Assembly: GCA_037200975.1 (NCBI GenBank) | Contig: JBBCGI010000001.1 | Coordinates: 1,550,001-1,614,000, forward strand | Direction: 5' to 3' | Source of the DNA: Pseudomonadota bacterium | GTDB taxonomy: Bacteria > Pseudomonadota > Gammaproteobacteria > Steroidobacterales > Steroidobacteraceae | DNA: 64,000 nt | Shown: positions 1 to 10,229 of the stretch, in pieces | Layout: every line of letters starts with the position of its first letter | How positions within the stretch are numbered: position 1 is the first letter of the stretch | Translations under genes and position numbers: made by a program | The notes under the pieces: generated by a model | Database searches by the model: none | Told to the model about the DNA's origin: nothing | Seen by the model: the letters and a program-made list of their open reading frames with translations, nothing else

Positions 1-595
1 TACCGCCGACCACCAGCAGGCGCAGCGCGCCCTCGCGGCGCGCGAAACGCTCCGCCGGCGGCGGCTGCATGACGATGTCGGCGCGCACCGGGTTGCCCAC
101 GACGCGGACATCGACGCCTCTCGGAAACGCATTCGGGAACGCGGCGAGCACTCGGCGCGACAGATGCGCGAGACAACGGTTGGAATAACCGGCGATCGCA
201 TTCTGTTCGTGGATGACGAGCGGCCGCCGCGTGAGCCAGGCCGCCACGCCACCCGGGCCCGTGACGAAACCACCGAAGCCGACCACCAGCGCCGGGTTGC
301 GGCGCCGGACGATCCGCAGCGCCTGCCAGATCGAATGCGCGAGTTTGAACGGCGCCGCCAGCAAGGTGATCGCACCCTTGCCGCGCAGGCCGCTCATGGA
401 GAGCCACTCGATCTCTATCTTCTCGGCCGGCACGATGCGCGCTTCCAGTCCGCGCTGCGTACCGAGCCAGACGACTTCATGCGAGGCGGCGCGCAGCAGG
501 CGCGCCAGGGCCAGCGCGGGGAACACGTGCCCGCCGGTGCCACCGGCCATGATGAGGATCGGGCGCGAGGTCACGGCGGCCTGCGGGGAGGTCAT
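1..595 (-). CDS. murG: MurG, UDP-GlcNAc:undecaprenyl-PP-MurNAc-pentapeptide GlcNAc transferase (3' end outside window)
   Basis: Converts lipid I to lipid II on the cytoplasmic face of the inner membrane. The first 198 codons are present and the rest lies to the left of the window. The N-terminal domain shows the glycine-rich MAGGTGGHVFPAL loop at residues 16-28, followed by a GFGGFVTGPGG stretch and HEQN, all typical of MurG. The ATG at 595 overlaps the ftsW stop in an ATGA junction, so translation is probably coupled to ftsW. It is the last visible gene of the dcw operon. The family identity is clear; the 3' half cannot be judged here. Confidence 0.95.
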   Translation of the reverse strand, partial: MTSPQAAVTSRPILIMAGGTGGHVFPALALARLLRAASHEVVWLGTQRGLEARIVPAEKIEIEWLSMSGLRGKGAITLLAAPFKLAHSIWQALRIVRRRNPALVVGFGGFVTGPGGVAAWLTRRPLVIHEQNAIAGYSNRCLAHLSRRVLAAFPNAFPRGVDVRVVGNPVRADIVMQPPPAERFARREGALRLLVVGG

Positions 596-1779
596 GCCGT
601 GGCTCCCGCGATGCGCGCCGGCCGCGCGTCGTTGGCGCCACGCGCTGTCGCCATGCCGCGCGTGTTCTGCATGGCTTCGTGGTAGACCCGCAGCAGTAAC
701 CCGACCCAGGCCAGCGTGACGATCATGCTCGAGCGGCCGTAACTCATGAGCGGCAGCGTCAGGCCTTTGGTGGGCAACACGCCCATGTTCACGCCGATGT
801 TGATCAGCGCCTGTGCGCCGAGCCACAACCCGAATCCGGCGGCCAGGTAGGCCTGGAAACGCAGGCCGGCGCGCGAAGCGAGCTGAGCGATCCAGAAGCT
901 GCGCCACACCAGCGCGATGAACAGCGCCAGTGTCAAGGCGACGCCGACCAGGCCGAGCTCCTCGGCCAGCACCGCGAACAGGAAATCGGTATGTGCCTCG
1001 GGTAGATAGAACAGCTTCTGCACGCTTTCGCCCAGGCCGACGCCGAACCATTCGCCGCGGCCGATCGCGATCAGCGATTGCGTGAGCTGGAAGCCGCTGT
1101 TGAACGGATCCGCCCACGGATCGAGGAAGGACGTGACGCGTGCCATGCGGTACGGCACGAGCATCACCAGCAGCGCCATCGCGCCCGCCCCGGCGGCCGC
1201 CGTGAGCAGCACGTATCGCAGGCGCGCGCCGGCGATGAACAGGATGCCGAAGCCCGAAACGAACAGCACCGACGCCGCGCCGAAATCCGGCTCGGCCAGC
1301 AGCAGCAACGCGATGAACCCCAGGAGACCGATGGGTTTGATCAACCCCATCGCCGTGCTGCGCAGTTCCTGTTCTCGGCGCACCGCGTAACTCGCGATGA
1401 AGATCAGCACCAGCACGCGCGCGAGCTCGGAAGCCTGGAAGTTGAAGCCGAGGACGCGGATCCAGCGCCGGCTGCCGTTGACCACGTGGCCGAGGCCCGG
1501 AATCAGCACGAAGAACAGCAACGCCACCGCCGCGATCAGCAGCGGCCAGGCCATCTTCTCCAGGTAGTCGGTGCGGATGCAGAACACCAGCGCGGCGAGG
1601 ACGAAGCCGATGCAGCACAACACCAGCTGGCGTTCTAGATAGGAGAACGCATTGCCCGATTCCTTGCTCGCGATCGAGATGGATGCGGAGGTGACCATGA
1701 TCAGCCCCAGCAATACGATGGCGGCGACCAGCGACAAGGCCACCGCGTCGATGTGCAGCGCGCGCGCCTTGCCGCTCAT
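592..1779 (-). CDS. ftsW: FtsW, SEDS-family septal peptidoglycan glycosyltransferase
   Basis: A 395-residue polytopic membrane protein with about ten hydrophobic segments. It carries the SEDS signature region PEAHTDFLFAVLAEELGL and a C-terminal NIGVNMGVLPTKGLTLPLMSYG loop. FtsW polymerises lipid II at the divisome together with FtsI (PBP3), which is encoded upstream in the same operon. The start ATG overlaps the murD stop by four bases and the stop overlaps the murG start in the same way, so the three are likely translationally coupled. Its place between murD and murG separates it from the elongation paralogue RodA, which normally sits with mrdA. Confidence 0.96.
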   Translation of the reverse strand: MSGKARALHIDAVALSLVAAIVLLGLIMVTSASISIASKESGNAFSYLERQLVLCCIGFVLAALVFCIRTDYLEKMAWPLLIAAVALLFFVLIPGLGHVVNGSRRWIRVLGFNFQASELARVLVLIFIASYAVRREQELRSTAMGLIKPIGLLGFIALLLLAEPDFGAASVLFVSGFGILFIAGARLRYVLLTAAAGAGAMALLVMLVPYRMARVTSFLDPWADPFNSGFQLTQSLIAIGRGEWFGVGLGESVQKLFYLPEAHTDFLFAVLAEELGLVGVALTLALFIALVWRSFWIAQLASRAGLRFQAYLAAGFGLWLGAQALINIGVNMGVLPTKGLTLPLMSYGRSSMIVTLAWVGLLLRVYHEAMQNTRGMATARGANDARPARIAGATA

Positions 1780-3137
1780 TTCGCCGCTCCCGGAACGAGT
1801 TCTTTCACGGCGGCGGCGAACACGTTGCCGCGATGCGCATAGTCGCGAAACATGTCGAGGCTCGAGCAGGCCGGCGACAACAACACGGTGTCGCCCGGCT
1901 GCGCGAACCGCGCCGCGGCCTGCACGGCTTCTTCCATCGAATTCACTCGCGCGGTGTGGCAGATGCCAGCCAGCGCGGTTTCGATCAGGCCGGCGTCACG
2001 ACCCAACAACACGGCGGTGCGCACTTTGCCGCGAAAGGCGGGTGCGAGCGGCGAGAAGTCCTGACCCTTGCCGTCACCGCCAGCGATCACCACCAGCGGA
2101 CCGGCGAGGCCGTTGACCGCGGCCAGCGTGGCGCCGACGTTGGTGCCCTTCGAATCGTCGATGTAACGCACGTTCGCGAGATCTGCCACCCATTGCGAGC
2201 GGTGCGGCAGCCCGGTGAAATCGCGCAGTTCATCGAGCATCGGCGAGAGCGGCAGACGCAACGCGTCGCCGAGTGCGAGGGTTGCCAATGCGTTCGAAGC
2301 GTTGTGCCGGCCGGAGATCTTGAGCGCGGCGAGCGGCAGCAACGCCGAACCGCGCCGCGCCAGCCACGGCTGCTTATCCGAGGGCGGCGTGACCAGGCTG
2401 AAATCGGCCTTCGGGTCGAGCAGGCTGAACGAGATCACGCGCTGGCCCGTGCGCGGCATGCGCAGCACCTCGGGCTCGTCGGCGTTCACCACCGCGGTCT
2501 CGCTGTTGGCGTAGATCCGCGCCTTCGATGCGGCGTAGTGATCCAGCGTCGCGTAACGATCCATGTGATCCGCGGAGACGTTGAGCACCACCGCAGCCTT
2601 GAGCTTGAGCGAGTGCGTGGTGTCGAGCTGGAACGACGACAACTCGAGCACGTACAGATCGGTGGGCCCGCGATCCAGCAGGTCGAGCGCCGGCTGGCCG
2701 AGATTGCCGCCGACACGCACGCGTACGCCGGCGCGCTCGGCCATGCGGCCTAACAAGGTCGTCACGGTGCTCTTGCCGTTGGTGCCGGTGATGCCGACCA
2801 CGGGTGCATCCGCGGCGCGCGCGAACAATTCGATGTCGCCGACGATGTCGAGGCCGCGCGCACGCGCCTGCACGAAGAACGGGTCGTCGAGCGGCACGCC
2901 CGGCGAGGTCACGACGATGTCGGCCTTTTCCAGCAGCCGTGCGTCGAATCCCCCGGTACGCGCCACGACGGCGGCACCCAACGCTTTGACACCCGCCAGC
3001 TCCGGCGGCGCCTCGCGACTGTCGGTCAACGCGATGCGAAAACCGCTGCGCTGCAAGTGCCGGGCGACCGACAAGCCGGTGCGGCCCATGCCGACGATCA
3101 CAGCGTTGCGCGCGGTTTGTGCGGCCTGGGCGGTCAT
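1776..3137 (-). CDS. murD: MurD, UDP-MurNAc-L-alanine:D-glutamate ligase
   Basis: A 453-residue cytoplasmic Mur ligase that adds D-Glu to UDP-MurNAc-L-Ala with ATP. The N-terminal nucleotide-sugar fold begins with [13 protein letters not shown]. The ATP-binding P-loop is [16 protein letters not shown], and later motifs include [27 protein letters not shown] and YIDDSKGTN. The length matches the family. It overlaps mraY upstream and ftsW downstream by four bases each. The LLG directly after the P-loop is written with codons TTG-TTA-GGC, one copy of the overrepresented 9-mer described in the findings (2748-2756). Confidence 0.97.
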   Translation of the reverse strand: MTAQAAQTARNAVIVGMGRTGLSVARHLQRSGFRIALTDSREAPPELAGVKALGAAVVARTGGFDARLLEKADIVVTSPGVPLDDPFFVQARARGLDIVGDIELFARAADAPVVGITGTNGKSTVTTLLGRMAERAGVRVRVGGNLGQPALDLLDRGPTDLYVLELSSFQLDTTHSLKLKAAVVLNVSADHMDRYATLDHYAASKARIYANSETAVVNADEPEVLRMPRTGQRVISFSLLDPKADFSLVTPPSDKQPWLARRGSALLPLAALKISGRHNASNALATLALGDALRLPLSPMLDELRDFTGLPHRSQWVADLANVRYIDDSKGTNVGATLAAVNGLAGPLVVIAGGDGKGQDFSPLAPAFRGKVRTAVLLGRDAGLIETALAGICHTARVNSMEEAVQAAARFAQPGDTVLLSPACSSLDMFRDYAHRGNVFAAAVKELVPGAAK

Positions 3138-4219
3138 CGCAGTTTCAGGGTCGCGAGCCCTGCCAGCACGAGGAGGAAGGCAATGATCCAGAAACGCACG
3201 ATCACCTTCGGCTCAGTCCAGCCCTTGAGCTCGAAGTGATGGTGGATAGGCGCCATGCGGAAGACGCGTTTGCCGGTCAGCTTGAACGACGCGACCTGGA
3301 TGATCACCGACGCCGTTTCGATGACGAAGATGCCGCCCATGATCAGCGCCACGACTTCCTGCCGGACGATCACGGCAATGGTGCCGAGCGCGGCGCCGAG
3401 CGCCAACGCGCCGATGTCGCCCATGAACACCTGCGCGGGATAGGTGTTGAACCACAGGAACCCGAGCCCTGCGCCGGCCAGTGCACCACAGAAGATGAGC
3501 AGCTCGCCCGCGCCGGGAACCGCGGGAATGTCGAGGTACTGCACCAGCTTCGCGTTGCCGCTGGCGTAGGCGAATACGCCCAGCGCCACCGCGACCATGA
3601 CGGCCGGCATGATCGCCAGCCCGTCGAGCCCGTCGGTCAGGTTCACCGCATTACTCATGCCGACGATCATGAAATACGTGAGCACGATGAACGCCGCGGC
3701 CGTCATCGGCACTGCGAAGTTCTTGAAGAACGGTAGATAGAGCGTGGTCTCGGACGGCGCCTTCGCCGTGTAGAACAGGAACACGGCCGCCACCAATCCG
3801 ACCAGCGACTGCCAGGAATACTTGTAACGCGCAATGAGACCCTTCGGATTCTTCTTCGCAAGCTTGAGGTAGTCGTCCCAGAAGCCGATCAGGCCGAAGA
3901 AGAACGTGACGCCGAGCACCACCCAGACGAATCGATTGGATAGATCCGCCCACAGCAGCGTGCTGACGAAGATCGCCACGAGGATGAGCAACCCGCCCAT
4001 GGTCGGCGTGCCGGCCTTCGAAAAATGCGACTTCGGGCCATCGTCGCGCACCACCTGGCCAATCTGCCCGCCCTTCAACCGCTCGATCATCCAGGGGCCG
4101 ATGAACAGCGCCAGCAGCAGCGCGGACATCACGGCGAAAATCGCGCGCAACGTCAGGTACGAGAAGACGTTGAATCCCGAGTAGTGAGGCGTGAGTATCT
4201 TGGCGAGCCAATACAGCAT
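3134..4219 (-). CDS. mraY: MraY, phospho-MurNAc-pentapeptide translocase
   Basis: An integral membrane enzyme that moves phospho-MurNAc-pentapeptide from UDP onto undecaprenyl phosphate to make lipid I. About ten membrane segments are visible. Catalytic landmarks are the [13 protein letters not shown] motif, the FMGDIGAL aspartate loop and the [13 protein letters not shown] histidine motif near the C terminus. I chose the ATG at 4219 (361 residues, beginning MLYWLAKIL) because it aligns with the usual family start. An in-frame start at 4249 would add ten residues and overlap murF. The stop overlaps murD by four bases. Confidence 0.95.
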   Translation of the reverse strand: MLYWLAKILTPHYSGFNVFSYLTLRAIFAVMSALLLALFIGPWMIERLKGGQIGQVVRDDGPKSHFSKAGTPTMGGLLILVAIFVSTLLWADLSNRFVWVVLGVTFFFGLIGFWDDYLKLAKKNPKGLIARYKYSWQSLVGLVAAVFLFYTAKAPSETTLYLPFFKNFAVPMTAAAFIVLTYFMIVGMSNAVNLTDGLDGLAIMPAVMVAVALGVFAYASGNAKLVQYLDIPAVPGAGELLIFCGALAGAGLGFLWFNTYPAQVFMGDIGALALGAALGTIAVIVRQEVVALIMGGIFVIETASVIIQVASFKLTGKRVFRMAPIHHHFELKGWTEPKVIVRFWIIAFLLVLAGLATLKLR

Positions 4220-4223
4220 TTGT

Positions 4224-5591
4224 TCAGTGTCCGTGACTTGCGCCGGCACCCGTCAGGGCCTCCACGACGCGCTCCAGCCGATTCGAGCGCGACCCCTTGA
4301 CCAGTACGCAGACCTCGCGCGTGAGTTCCGAATTGACCGCCCTTGCCATTGCTTCCGTATCCGAAAACCATTCGCCGCCCGAGCCGAACGCCTCGACCGC
4401 GAGCGCCGACAACTTGCCGGTGGCAAACAACCGGTCGATGCGGTGGTTGCGCGCGAAGCGGCCGATGTCCTGATGGCTCTCGAGGCCGTGATCGCCGAGC
4501 TCGCCCATGTCGCCCATCACCAGCCAGCGCCGCGCGTCGACGTTGGCCAGCACTTCGATGCCAGCCTTCATCGAACTCGGGTTGGCGTTGTAAGAGTCGT
4601 CCACGATCCAGGCACCGCTGGGCGCGGTTTTGAACTGCAATCGGCCAGGAACCGGGCGCATTGTGGCAAGGCCGAGCCGCACGTCTTCGAGCGAAGCGCC
4701 GGCAGCACAGGCGGCGGCCGCGGCGCACAACGCGTTCGCGACGTTGTGCTGGCCGGCGAGGTGCAATTCGATCGGCGTGTTTCCGGACGGCGCGGTCAAT
4801 TTGAAACGCGTGACGAAACCGCCGGCATCGATGGCGGTATGGATGTCGCCGGCGGAAAAATCCGCGGCGCCTGTGATACCGAACGTGACGATGCGCGCGC
4901 GCGTCATGGAGCGCCACAGCGGCGCGAATTCGTCGTCGGCATTGATGATCGCGGTGTGCGCGGAGTCGAGGTCCGCGATCATCTCGCCTTCGGCGCGCGC
5001 CGCGCCCTCGATGCTGCCGAATCCTTCGAGATGTTCCGCACCCGCATTGGTGATGAGCCCGACCGTCGGACGCGCCAGCTTGCACAGCGCCGCGACTTCT
5101 CCCGGATGGTTGGCGCCGATCTCGATCACCGCGACGCGATGCGTCGCATCGAGACGATGCAGCGTGAGCGGAACGCCGATGTGATTGTTGAGGCTGCCAC
5201 GCGTGGCGAGCGTCGCGCCGGTGCGCGCCAGGATGACGCCCAGCATTTCCTTCACGGTGGTCTTGCCGTTGCTGCCGGCGACTCCCACCACGGGCAATGT
5301 GAACTGCGCGCGCCACGCGGCCGAGGAGTTGGTCAGCGCTTCCTGCGTGTCGCCCACCAGCACCTGCGCCAGCGGGCGGTCGACGCGTGTGTCCACCACC
5401 GCACCGGCGGCGCCCGCGGTTTCCGCGGCCGAGATGAAATCGTTGGCGTTGAAACGCGGCCCGCGCAACGCGACGAACAGTTCGCCGGGTTTGATCGTGC
5501 GCGTGTCGGTCGACACGCCGGTGTAGGCACGATCGGCGCCGATCAGTTCGCCGCCGCAGGTCCTCGCGAAAGACGACAGGCTGCGATTCAT
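4224..5591 (-). CDS. murF: MurF, UDP-MurNAc-tripeptide:D-alanyl-D-alanine ligase
   Basis: A 455-residue Mur ligase that adds D-Ala-D-Ala to the UDP-MurNAc tripeptide in the cytoplasm. It shows the N-terminal [16 protein letters not shown] segment, the P-loop [35 protein letters not shown] and the C-terminal [11 protein letters not shown] motif. The frame stays open far upstream through murE, but the ATG at 5591 overlaps the murE stop in an ATGA junction and gives the normal family length, so it is taken as the start. mraY follows after four bases. Confidence 0.96.
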   Translation of the reverse strand: MNRSLSSFARTCGGELIGADRAYTGVSTDTRTIKPGELFVALRGPRFNANDFISAAETAGAAGAVVDTRVDRPLAQVLVGDTQEALTNSSAAWRAQFTLPVVGVAGSNGKTTVKEMLGVILARTGATLATRGSLNNHIGVPLTLHRLDATHRVAVIEIGANHPGEVAALCKLARPTVGLITNAGAEHLEGFGSIEGAARAEGEMIADLDSAHTAIINADDEFAPLWRSMTRARIVTFGITGAADFSAGDIHTAIDAGGFVTRFKLTAPSGNTPIELHLAGQHNVANALCAAAAACAAGASLEDVRLGLATMRPVPGRLQFKTAPSGAWIVDDSYNANPSSMKAGIEVLANVDARRWLVMGDMGELGDHGLESHQDIGRFARNHRIDRLFATGKLSALAVEAFGSGGEWFSDTEAMARAVNSELTREVCVLVKGSRSNRLERVVEALTGAGASHGH

Positions 5592-7096
5592 GCCGCACCG
5601 CCGGTGCGCGCGCCGAGCGCAGCCTTCACGACCTGCTGGTCGCTGAAGGCGCGCTTTTCGCGGCCGTAGATCTGGTAGTCCTCGTGTCCCTTGCCGGCGA
5701 TCAACACGACGTCGGCCGGCGCGGCGCGCGTCAGCGACTCGCGGATCGCGGCGCCGCGATCGTGTTCGACGCGAAACGCGCGGCCGGCCGGAACTCCTCG
5801 CGCAATGTCCGCGACGATGGTTTGCGGCGACTCGGTGCGCGGATTGTCGTCGGTCAGCAGGATGTCGTCGGCGAGTTCCGCCGCGATCGCGCCCATGAGC
5901 GGACGTTTGCCCGCGTCGCGATCGCCGCCGCAACCGAACACCACCGCGAGCCGGCCGGCGCAATGCGCCCGCGCCGCGGACAAGGCCTTGTGCAGGGCAT
6001 CGGGCGTATGTGCGTAGTCGACCACCGCGAGCGGTGCGTTCCCGCCGCCGAAGGTTTCCATGCGGCCGGGCGCGGCGCGCACCTGCGACAACACGCGGAT
6101 CACCTGCTCGAGATCCAGGTCCCAGTCGAGCAGCACCGCGATCACGGTCAGCAGGTTGTCGACATTGAAGTCGCCCATCAGCGGCGCGGTCAACGCGCCG
6201 GTTCCCCAGCTCGAATCGAATTCCAGCTCGATGCCGCGCGTCGACAGCGAGACGTGCATGGCGCGGACGAAACCCGCCGCCGCGCGTGTGTGCGACTGGT
6301 GCCCGCGGCTGGTGACGATCAGCCGGCCGCGGCCTTTCGGATCGATGGCCAGTTGCCGCCCAAACGCGTCGTCGACGTTGATCACGCGCGATTTCAGGTC
6401 CGCGCGCGTGAACAGCCGCGTCTTCGCCGCGCCATAGTTTTCCATGGTGCCGTGGTAATCGAGATGATCGCGCGTCAGGTTGGTGAACGCCGCGGTACGA
6501 AACCGCACGGCACCGACGCGCGATTGATCGAGCGCGTGTGAGGAGACTTCCATCGCGACGCTGGCGGCCCCGTCGGCGCGCAACTCGGACAAGGTCCGCT
6601 GCACGGTGACGGCGTCGCCGGTGGTCAGGGCGCTGGCGCGCAAGGCGCGCGGCCGGCCGGTGCCGATCGTGCCCATGTACGCTGCCGGACGGCCGGCGAT
6701 CTCCAGCGCCTGCGCCAGTAGATAGGCGCAGGTGGTCTTGCCGTTCGTGCCGGTGATGCCGGCGATGGACAATCCCTGCGACGGGGTGCCGAAGAAACGG
6801 TCGGCGATCGCGCTGGCGTGTTCGCGCAGGTTGGGCACGGGCGCAACCACGATCTCGGACGGCAGGTCGGGCACCACCGCCACCGGCGCGGGCTCCCACA
6901 ACACGGCGCGCGCGCCATTGGCGACCGCTTGCGGCGCGTAGGCCAAGCCGTGTTCCGCGGATCCGCGCACCGCGAGGAAGGCGCAGCCGGGACGCGCGGC
7001 GCGCCCGTCCTGCGTGAGATCGCTGACTTCCACGTCGTGCGGCAGCGCGGCCAGACCGTCCAGCAACCTCGCGAGACTCTGCGTGGCGGCGCTCAC
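5588..7096 (-). CDS. murE: MurE, UDP-MurNAc-L-Ala-D-Glu:meso-diaminopimelate ligase
   Basis: A 502-residue cytoplasmic Mur ligase. The P-loop is [15 protein letters not shown], followed by EVSSHALDQSRV, LTRDHLDYHG and VVDYAHTPDAL. The DDNPRTE motif is the known signature of enzymes that add meso-diaminopimelate rather than lysine, which fits a Gram-negative murein. It overlaps ftsI upstream and murF downstream by four bases each. The mpl gene at 55.1-56.5 kb gives the same cell a route to recycle the tripeptide that MurE completes. Confidence 0.97.
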   Translation of the reverse strand: MSAATQSLARLLDGLAALPHDVEVSDLTQDGRAARPGCAFLAVRGSAEHGLAYAPQAVANGARAVLWEPAPVAVVPDLPSEIVVAPVPNLREHASAIADRFFGTPSQGLSIAGITGTNGKTTCAYLLAQALEIAGRPAAYMGTIGTGRPRALRASALTTGDAVTVQRTLSELRADGAASVAMEVSSHALDQSRVGAVRFRTAAFTNLTRDHLDYHGTMENYGAAKTRLFTRADLKSRVINVDDAFGRQLAIDPKGRGRLIVTSRGHQSHTRAAAGFVRAMHVSLSTRGIELEFDSSWGTGALTAPLMGDFNVDNLLTVIAVLLDWDLDLEQVIRVLSQVRAAPGRMETFGGGNAPLAVVDYAHTPDALHKALSAARAHCAGRLAVVFGCGGDRDAGKRPLMGAIAAELADDILLTDDNPRTESPQTIVADIARGVPAGRAFRVEHDRGAAIRESLTRAAPADVVLIAGKGHEDYQIYGREKRAFSDQQVVKAALGARTGGAA

Positions 7097-8871
7097 CGCG
7101 TGGCCACCTGCCGATGGGACGCCGGCGGTTCGGTTTCATCGGCGACCGGCGCATCCGGCGGGACGGCGAGCAGGCGCAACGCACCACCGACCACGCCCGC
7201 GAACACCGGCGCGGCCACATCGCCGCCGTAGTATTTGCCCGCGCCCGGCTCGTCGATCATGACGACCGCGGCCAGCCGCGGATTACTCGCCGGCGCGACG
7301 CCGCCGAACACGGCGAGATATCGATCGGTGGCATAACCGCCGGCGGTGGCCTTCCACGCAGTGCCGGTCTTGCCGGCCACGGTGTAACCGGGAATCGCCG
7401 CCTGTTTGCCGCCGCCATCCGGGGCCACCACGGCCTCGAGCAGATGCACCAGCGTATGGGCGACGCCATCGTCGAGCGCGCGCTCACCGGGCGGCGGCGT
7501 CTCGACGCGCAGGAAGGAGATCGGCCGCGAAATACCGAAAGACGCGACCGTCGCGTAGGCGTGCGCGAGCTGCAGCGGCGTGATCGACAGGCCGTAGCCG
7601 CGCGACATCGACGAAATGCCCACCGGCCGCCAGTGCGAGTAGTGAGGCAGCAAGCCGGCCGATTCGCCCGGATAACCGCTGGTCGTGACCTGGCCGAAGC
7701 CGAGCGCGGTCAACGTGCCGTACATCTGCGCCGGCTCGAGCGACAGCGCGACCTTGGTCATGCCGACGTTGGAGCTCTTCGCCAGGATGGTCGCGAGCCC
7801 GATCGCGCCCAGGTTGTGCGGATCTTCGAGTAGTTTGGCGCCGACCTTGATGTAGCCCGGGTTGGTGTCGATGATGCTGCGATCGTCGAACCGGCCGGAG
7901 GCGAGCCCCGCCGCCACGACGAACGGCTTGATCGACGAACCCGGCTCGACGATGTCGGTGACCGCGCGGTTGCGATAGACCTTCGCGTTGATCTGGTCGC
8001 GATCGTTCGGGTTGTAGGTAGGCTGGTTGACCATCGCCAGCACTTCGCCCGTGGCGACGTCGAGCACGATCACCGAGCCGGACTTGGCGCGCTGATCGCG
8101 GATCGCGGCCTTCAACTCGCGATACGCGAGGTACTGGATGCGCAGGTCGATGGACAAGACGAGGTTGCGCCCCGGCCGCATCGCGCGAATCTCTTCGACG
8201 TTCTGCACGATCTTGCCGTAACGATCCTGGATGACGCGCTTCGCGCCGTCCTCACCCGCCAGCCAGTGATCGAACGCGAGCTCGAGGCCCTCCTGGCCCT
8301 CATCGTCGACGCTGGTGAACCCCAGGATGTGGCCCGCGACTTCGCCGGCCGGGTAGTAGCGGCGGTACTCGCGCATGAGATACACGCCGGGAATCTCCAG
8401 CGCGCGGATCTTCTGTGCCTCCGACGGCTGCATGTGCCGCGCGAGATAGAGGAATTCGCGATCGAGATTCGAGGTCAGACGCCGCGCGATGTCGTTCTTG
8501 TCGCGCTTCAGCGCCTTCGCGAGGCGCGGCAGCTGGTCGCTCGCGAGCGCCAGCTCCTTCGGATTCACCCACACCGAATCGACCGGCGTCGAGACCGCGA
8601 GCGGCTCTCCATAGCGGTCGGTGATCGTGCCGCGCGTCGCCGTGATCTCGGCCACACGCGTGAAACGCGCATCGCCCTGGCCGGCGAGGAACTTGTGATC
8701 CTTGAGCTGCAGCTCGACCGCGCGCCAGGTGAGCCCCAGCGCACCGCAGACCAAGAGCCCGAGCACGAAATTCGCGCGCCAGCGGAAACCCCGCGCCTCG
8801 TCGCGCGGCGCACCCGCACTGCTCTCGCCACGGCCGCGGGGCTCGCGGCGTTTGCCCGGAAATACCTTCAT
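7093..8871 (-). CDS. ftsI: FtsI (PBP3), septal peptidoglycan transpeptidase
   Basis: A class B penicillin-binding protein of 592 residues: a short cytoplasmic tail, one membrane anchor at about residues 33-50, a pedestal domain and a transpeptidase domain. The three active-site motifs are clear: SSIK with nucleophile Ser312, SSN at 366-368 and KTG at 501-503. It cross-links septal murein together with FtsW. The start at 8871 (MKVFPGKRR) lies ten bases after the ftsL stop; frames reaching further upstream only shadow ftsL. A basic, proline/glycine-rich stretch precedes the anchor. Confidence 0.96.
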   Translation of the reverse strand: MKVFPGKRREPRGRGESSAGAPRDEARGFRWRANFVLGLLVCGALGLTWRAVELQLKDHKFLAGQGDARFTRVAEITATRGTITDRYGEPLAVSTPVDSVWVNPKELALASDQLPRLAKALKRDKNDIARRLTSNLDREFLYLARHMQPSEAQKIRALEIPGVYLMREYRRYYPAGEVAGHILGFTSVDDEGQEGLELAFDHWLAGEDGAKRVIQDRYGKIVQNVEEIRAMRPGRNLVLSIDLRIQYLAYRELKAAIRDQRAKSGSVIVLDVATGEVLAMVNQPTYNPNDRDQINAKVYRNRAVTDIVEPGSSIKPFVVAAGLASGRFDDRSIIDTNPGYIKVGAKLLEDPHNLGAIGLATILAKSSNVGMTKVALSLEPAQMYGTLTALGFGQVTTSGYPGESAGLLPHYSHWRPVGISSMSRGYGLSITPLQLAHAYATVASFGISRPISFLRVETPPPGERALDDGVAHTLVHLLEAVVAPDGGGKQAAIPGYTVAGKTGTAWKATAGGYATDRYLAVFGGVAPASNPRLAAVVMIDEPGAGKYYGGDVAAPVFAGVVGGALRLLAVPPDAPVADETEPPASHRQVATR

Positions 8872-8881
8872 GGGCGCGCGT

Positions 8882-9166
8882 TCACGGCGACACCAGCTCG
8901 ATGTCCTTCGGCGGCGGCATCGCCATCTTGAGCTTGGTGCCGGCCACGTTTTCCACGAACGCGTGCGTCGACCAGGCGCTCTGCTCGAGCTGCAGCTGGC
9001 CCCATTCGATTTCGAGGTTGTCGCGCCGCACGTTGAGACGCTCGAGCTCGACGAACAACTCGCGCGCCCGGTGCTTGGAGTAGATAGCCCCGGCGGCCGA
9101 GGCGAGCGCCGCAATCCACAACACCGGCACCGCCAGCAGCAGCAGCTTGTTCGAGGGACCGGCCAT
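8882..9166 (-). CDS. ftsL: FtsL, divisome bitopic membrane protein
   Basis: A 94-residue protein with one N-terminal membrane helix (about residues 7-28) followed by a leucine-heptad coiled coil (ELFVELERLNVRRDNLEIEWGQ) and a short periplasmic tail. This is the FtsL layout; FtsL bridges FtsQB to FtsWI. Sequence conservation in the family is low, so position between rsmH and ftsI is a main argument. The start codon shares one base with the rsmH stop (TGATG), which implies coupled translation. Confidence 0.92.
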   Translation of the reverse strand: MAGPSNKLLLLAVPVLWIAALASAAGAIYSKHRARELFVELERLNVRRDNLEIEWGQLQLEQSAWSTHAFVENVAGTKLKMAMPPPKDIELVSP

Positions 9167-10092
9167 CAGCGCAGCTTCTCGGCGACGCGCAGCACGCTCG
9201 AACGCGCGCGCGGATTGGCGGCGGTTTCCGCTTCGCTCGCGCGTGTCTTGCTGCCGATGCGTTTCAACCGCGGCTGCGCGGAATCCGGAATCAGCGGCAG
9301 GCCCGCAAACACCGGATCGACCGTCGAGTGGCCCTGGATGAACTGCTTGGCGATGCGGTCTTCGAGCGAATGGAAGCTGATGACCGCGAGCCGGCCGCCG
9401 ACCTCGAGCAGGTCGAGCGCGCCAGCGAGCGCGCGCCGCAGCTGTCCGAGTTCGTCGTTGACGTGCATACGCAGCGCCTGGAACGTGCGGGTCGCAGGGT
9501 TCTTGCCCGGCTCGCGCGTGCGCACCGCGCGCGCGACGAGTTCGGCCAGCTGAAGCGTGCGCGTCAGCGGATGCGCGGCGCGGTTGGCGACGATGGCCCC
9601 TGCGATGCGCCGTGCGAAGCGCTCTTCTCCCATCGTCGCGATCACCTCGCGAATCTCAGGCTCGCCCGCTCGCGCGAGCCATGCGGAAACCGGTTCGCCG
9701 CTCGTCGGGTCCATGCGCATGTCGAGCGGGCCGTCCGCCCGGAAGCTGAAACCGCGTGCGGGGTCATCGAGCTGCGGCGAGGAGACGCCGAGGTCGAACA
9801 AGATGCCGCGCACGGCCCGGCCCGAAACGAGCCCCGGCACGCGCGCGGCGATATCGGCAAACGGCGCGCCGACGAGCGCAAGCCGCACTTCGTCGGGAAA
9901 ACGGCGGTGGCCGGCCTCGATGGCCGCCGGGTCGCGGTCGAACGCGAGCACGCGCCCTTCGGAGCCGAGTGCCCCGAGGATGAGTGCCGTGTGACCGCCG
10001 CGCCCGAACGTCGCATCTATATATAGGCCGTCCGCTTGCACAGCGAGTGCCTCGAACGCTTCCCGGGCAAGCACCGGAACGTGTGCGTTCAA
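9166..10092 (-). CDS. rsmH: RsmH (MraW), 16S rRNA m4C1402 methyltransferase, TTG start
   Basis: A 308-residue SAM-dependent methyltransferase that N4-methylates C1402 of 16S rRNA. It has the HVPVL N terminus, the DATFGRGGHT SAM-binding motif at about residue 26, FDRDP, DLGVSSPQLDD and the C-terminal SFHSLEDRIAKQF motif. The initiation codon is TTG (10090-10092): no ATG or GTG fits the conserved N terminus, and an AGGAG Shine-Dalgarno sits seven bases upstream. A 137-base gap separates it from mraZ, wider than elsewhere in the cluster. Confidence 0.95.
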   Translation of the reverse strand: MNAHVPVLAREAFEALAVQADGLYIDATFGRGGHTALILGALGSEGRVLAFDRDPAAIEAGHRRFPDEVRLALVGAPFADIAARVPGLVSGRAVRGILFDLGVSSPQLDDPARGFSFRADGPLDMRMDPTSGEPVSAWLARAGEPEIREVIATMGEERFARRIAGAIVANRAAHPLTRTLQLAELVARAVRTREPGKNPATRTFQALRMHVNDELGQLRRALAGALDLLEVGGRLAVISFHSLEDRIAKQFIQGHSTVDPVFAGLPLIPDSAQPRLKRIGSKTRASEAETAANPRARSSVLRVAEKLR

Positions 10093-10099
10093 ACCACTG

Positions 10100-10104
10100 C
10101 TCCT
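10100..10104 (-). promoter_or_regulatory. Shine-Dalgarno of rsmH
   Basis: AGGAG on the minus strand, seven bases before the TTG start of rsmH. It decides the unusual start codon. The G-rich site directly continues a TTGTTAGG copy of the recurrent motif (10102-10109), so the repeat core and the ribosome-binding site overlap. Confidence 0.75.
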
Positions 10105-10229
10105 AACAAGCGGCTGTCAGTCCGCCCCCATTTTCAAACGCCTTTGCCACCTGGACACCGGCCGCACAGCGGATCGGCATCCCACCCCATTGACCATCAC
10201 ATCGACTTCCGACGCTCATGCGCCGGGTC

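Noticed and set aside
4224-7220. A 998-codon open frame spanning murF and most of the murE region
   Set aside because: Only the murF part (to 5591) has coding character. The rest is an Arg-rich shadow of murE.
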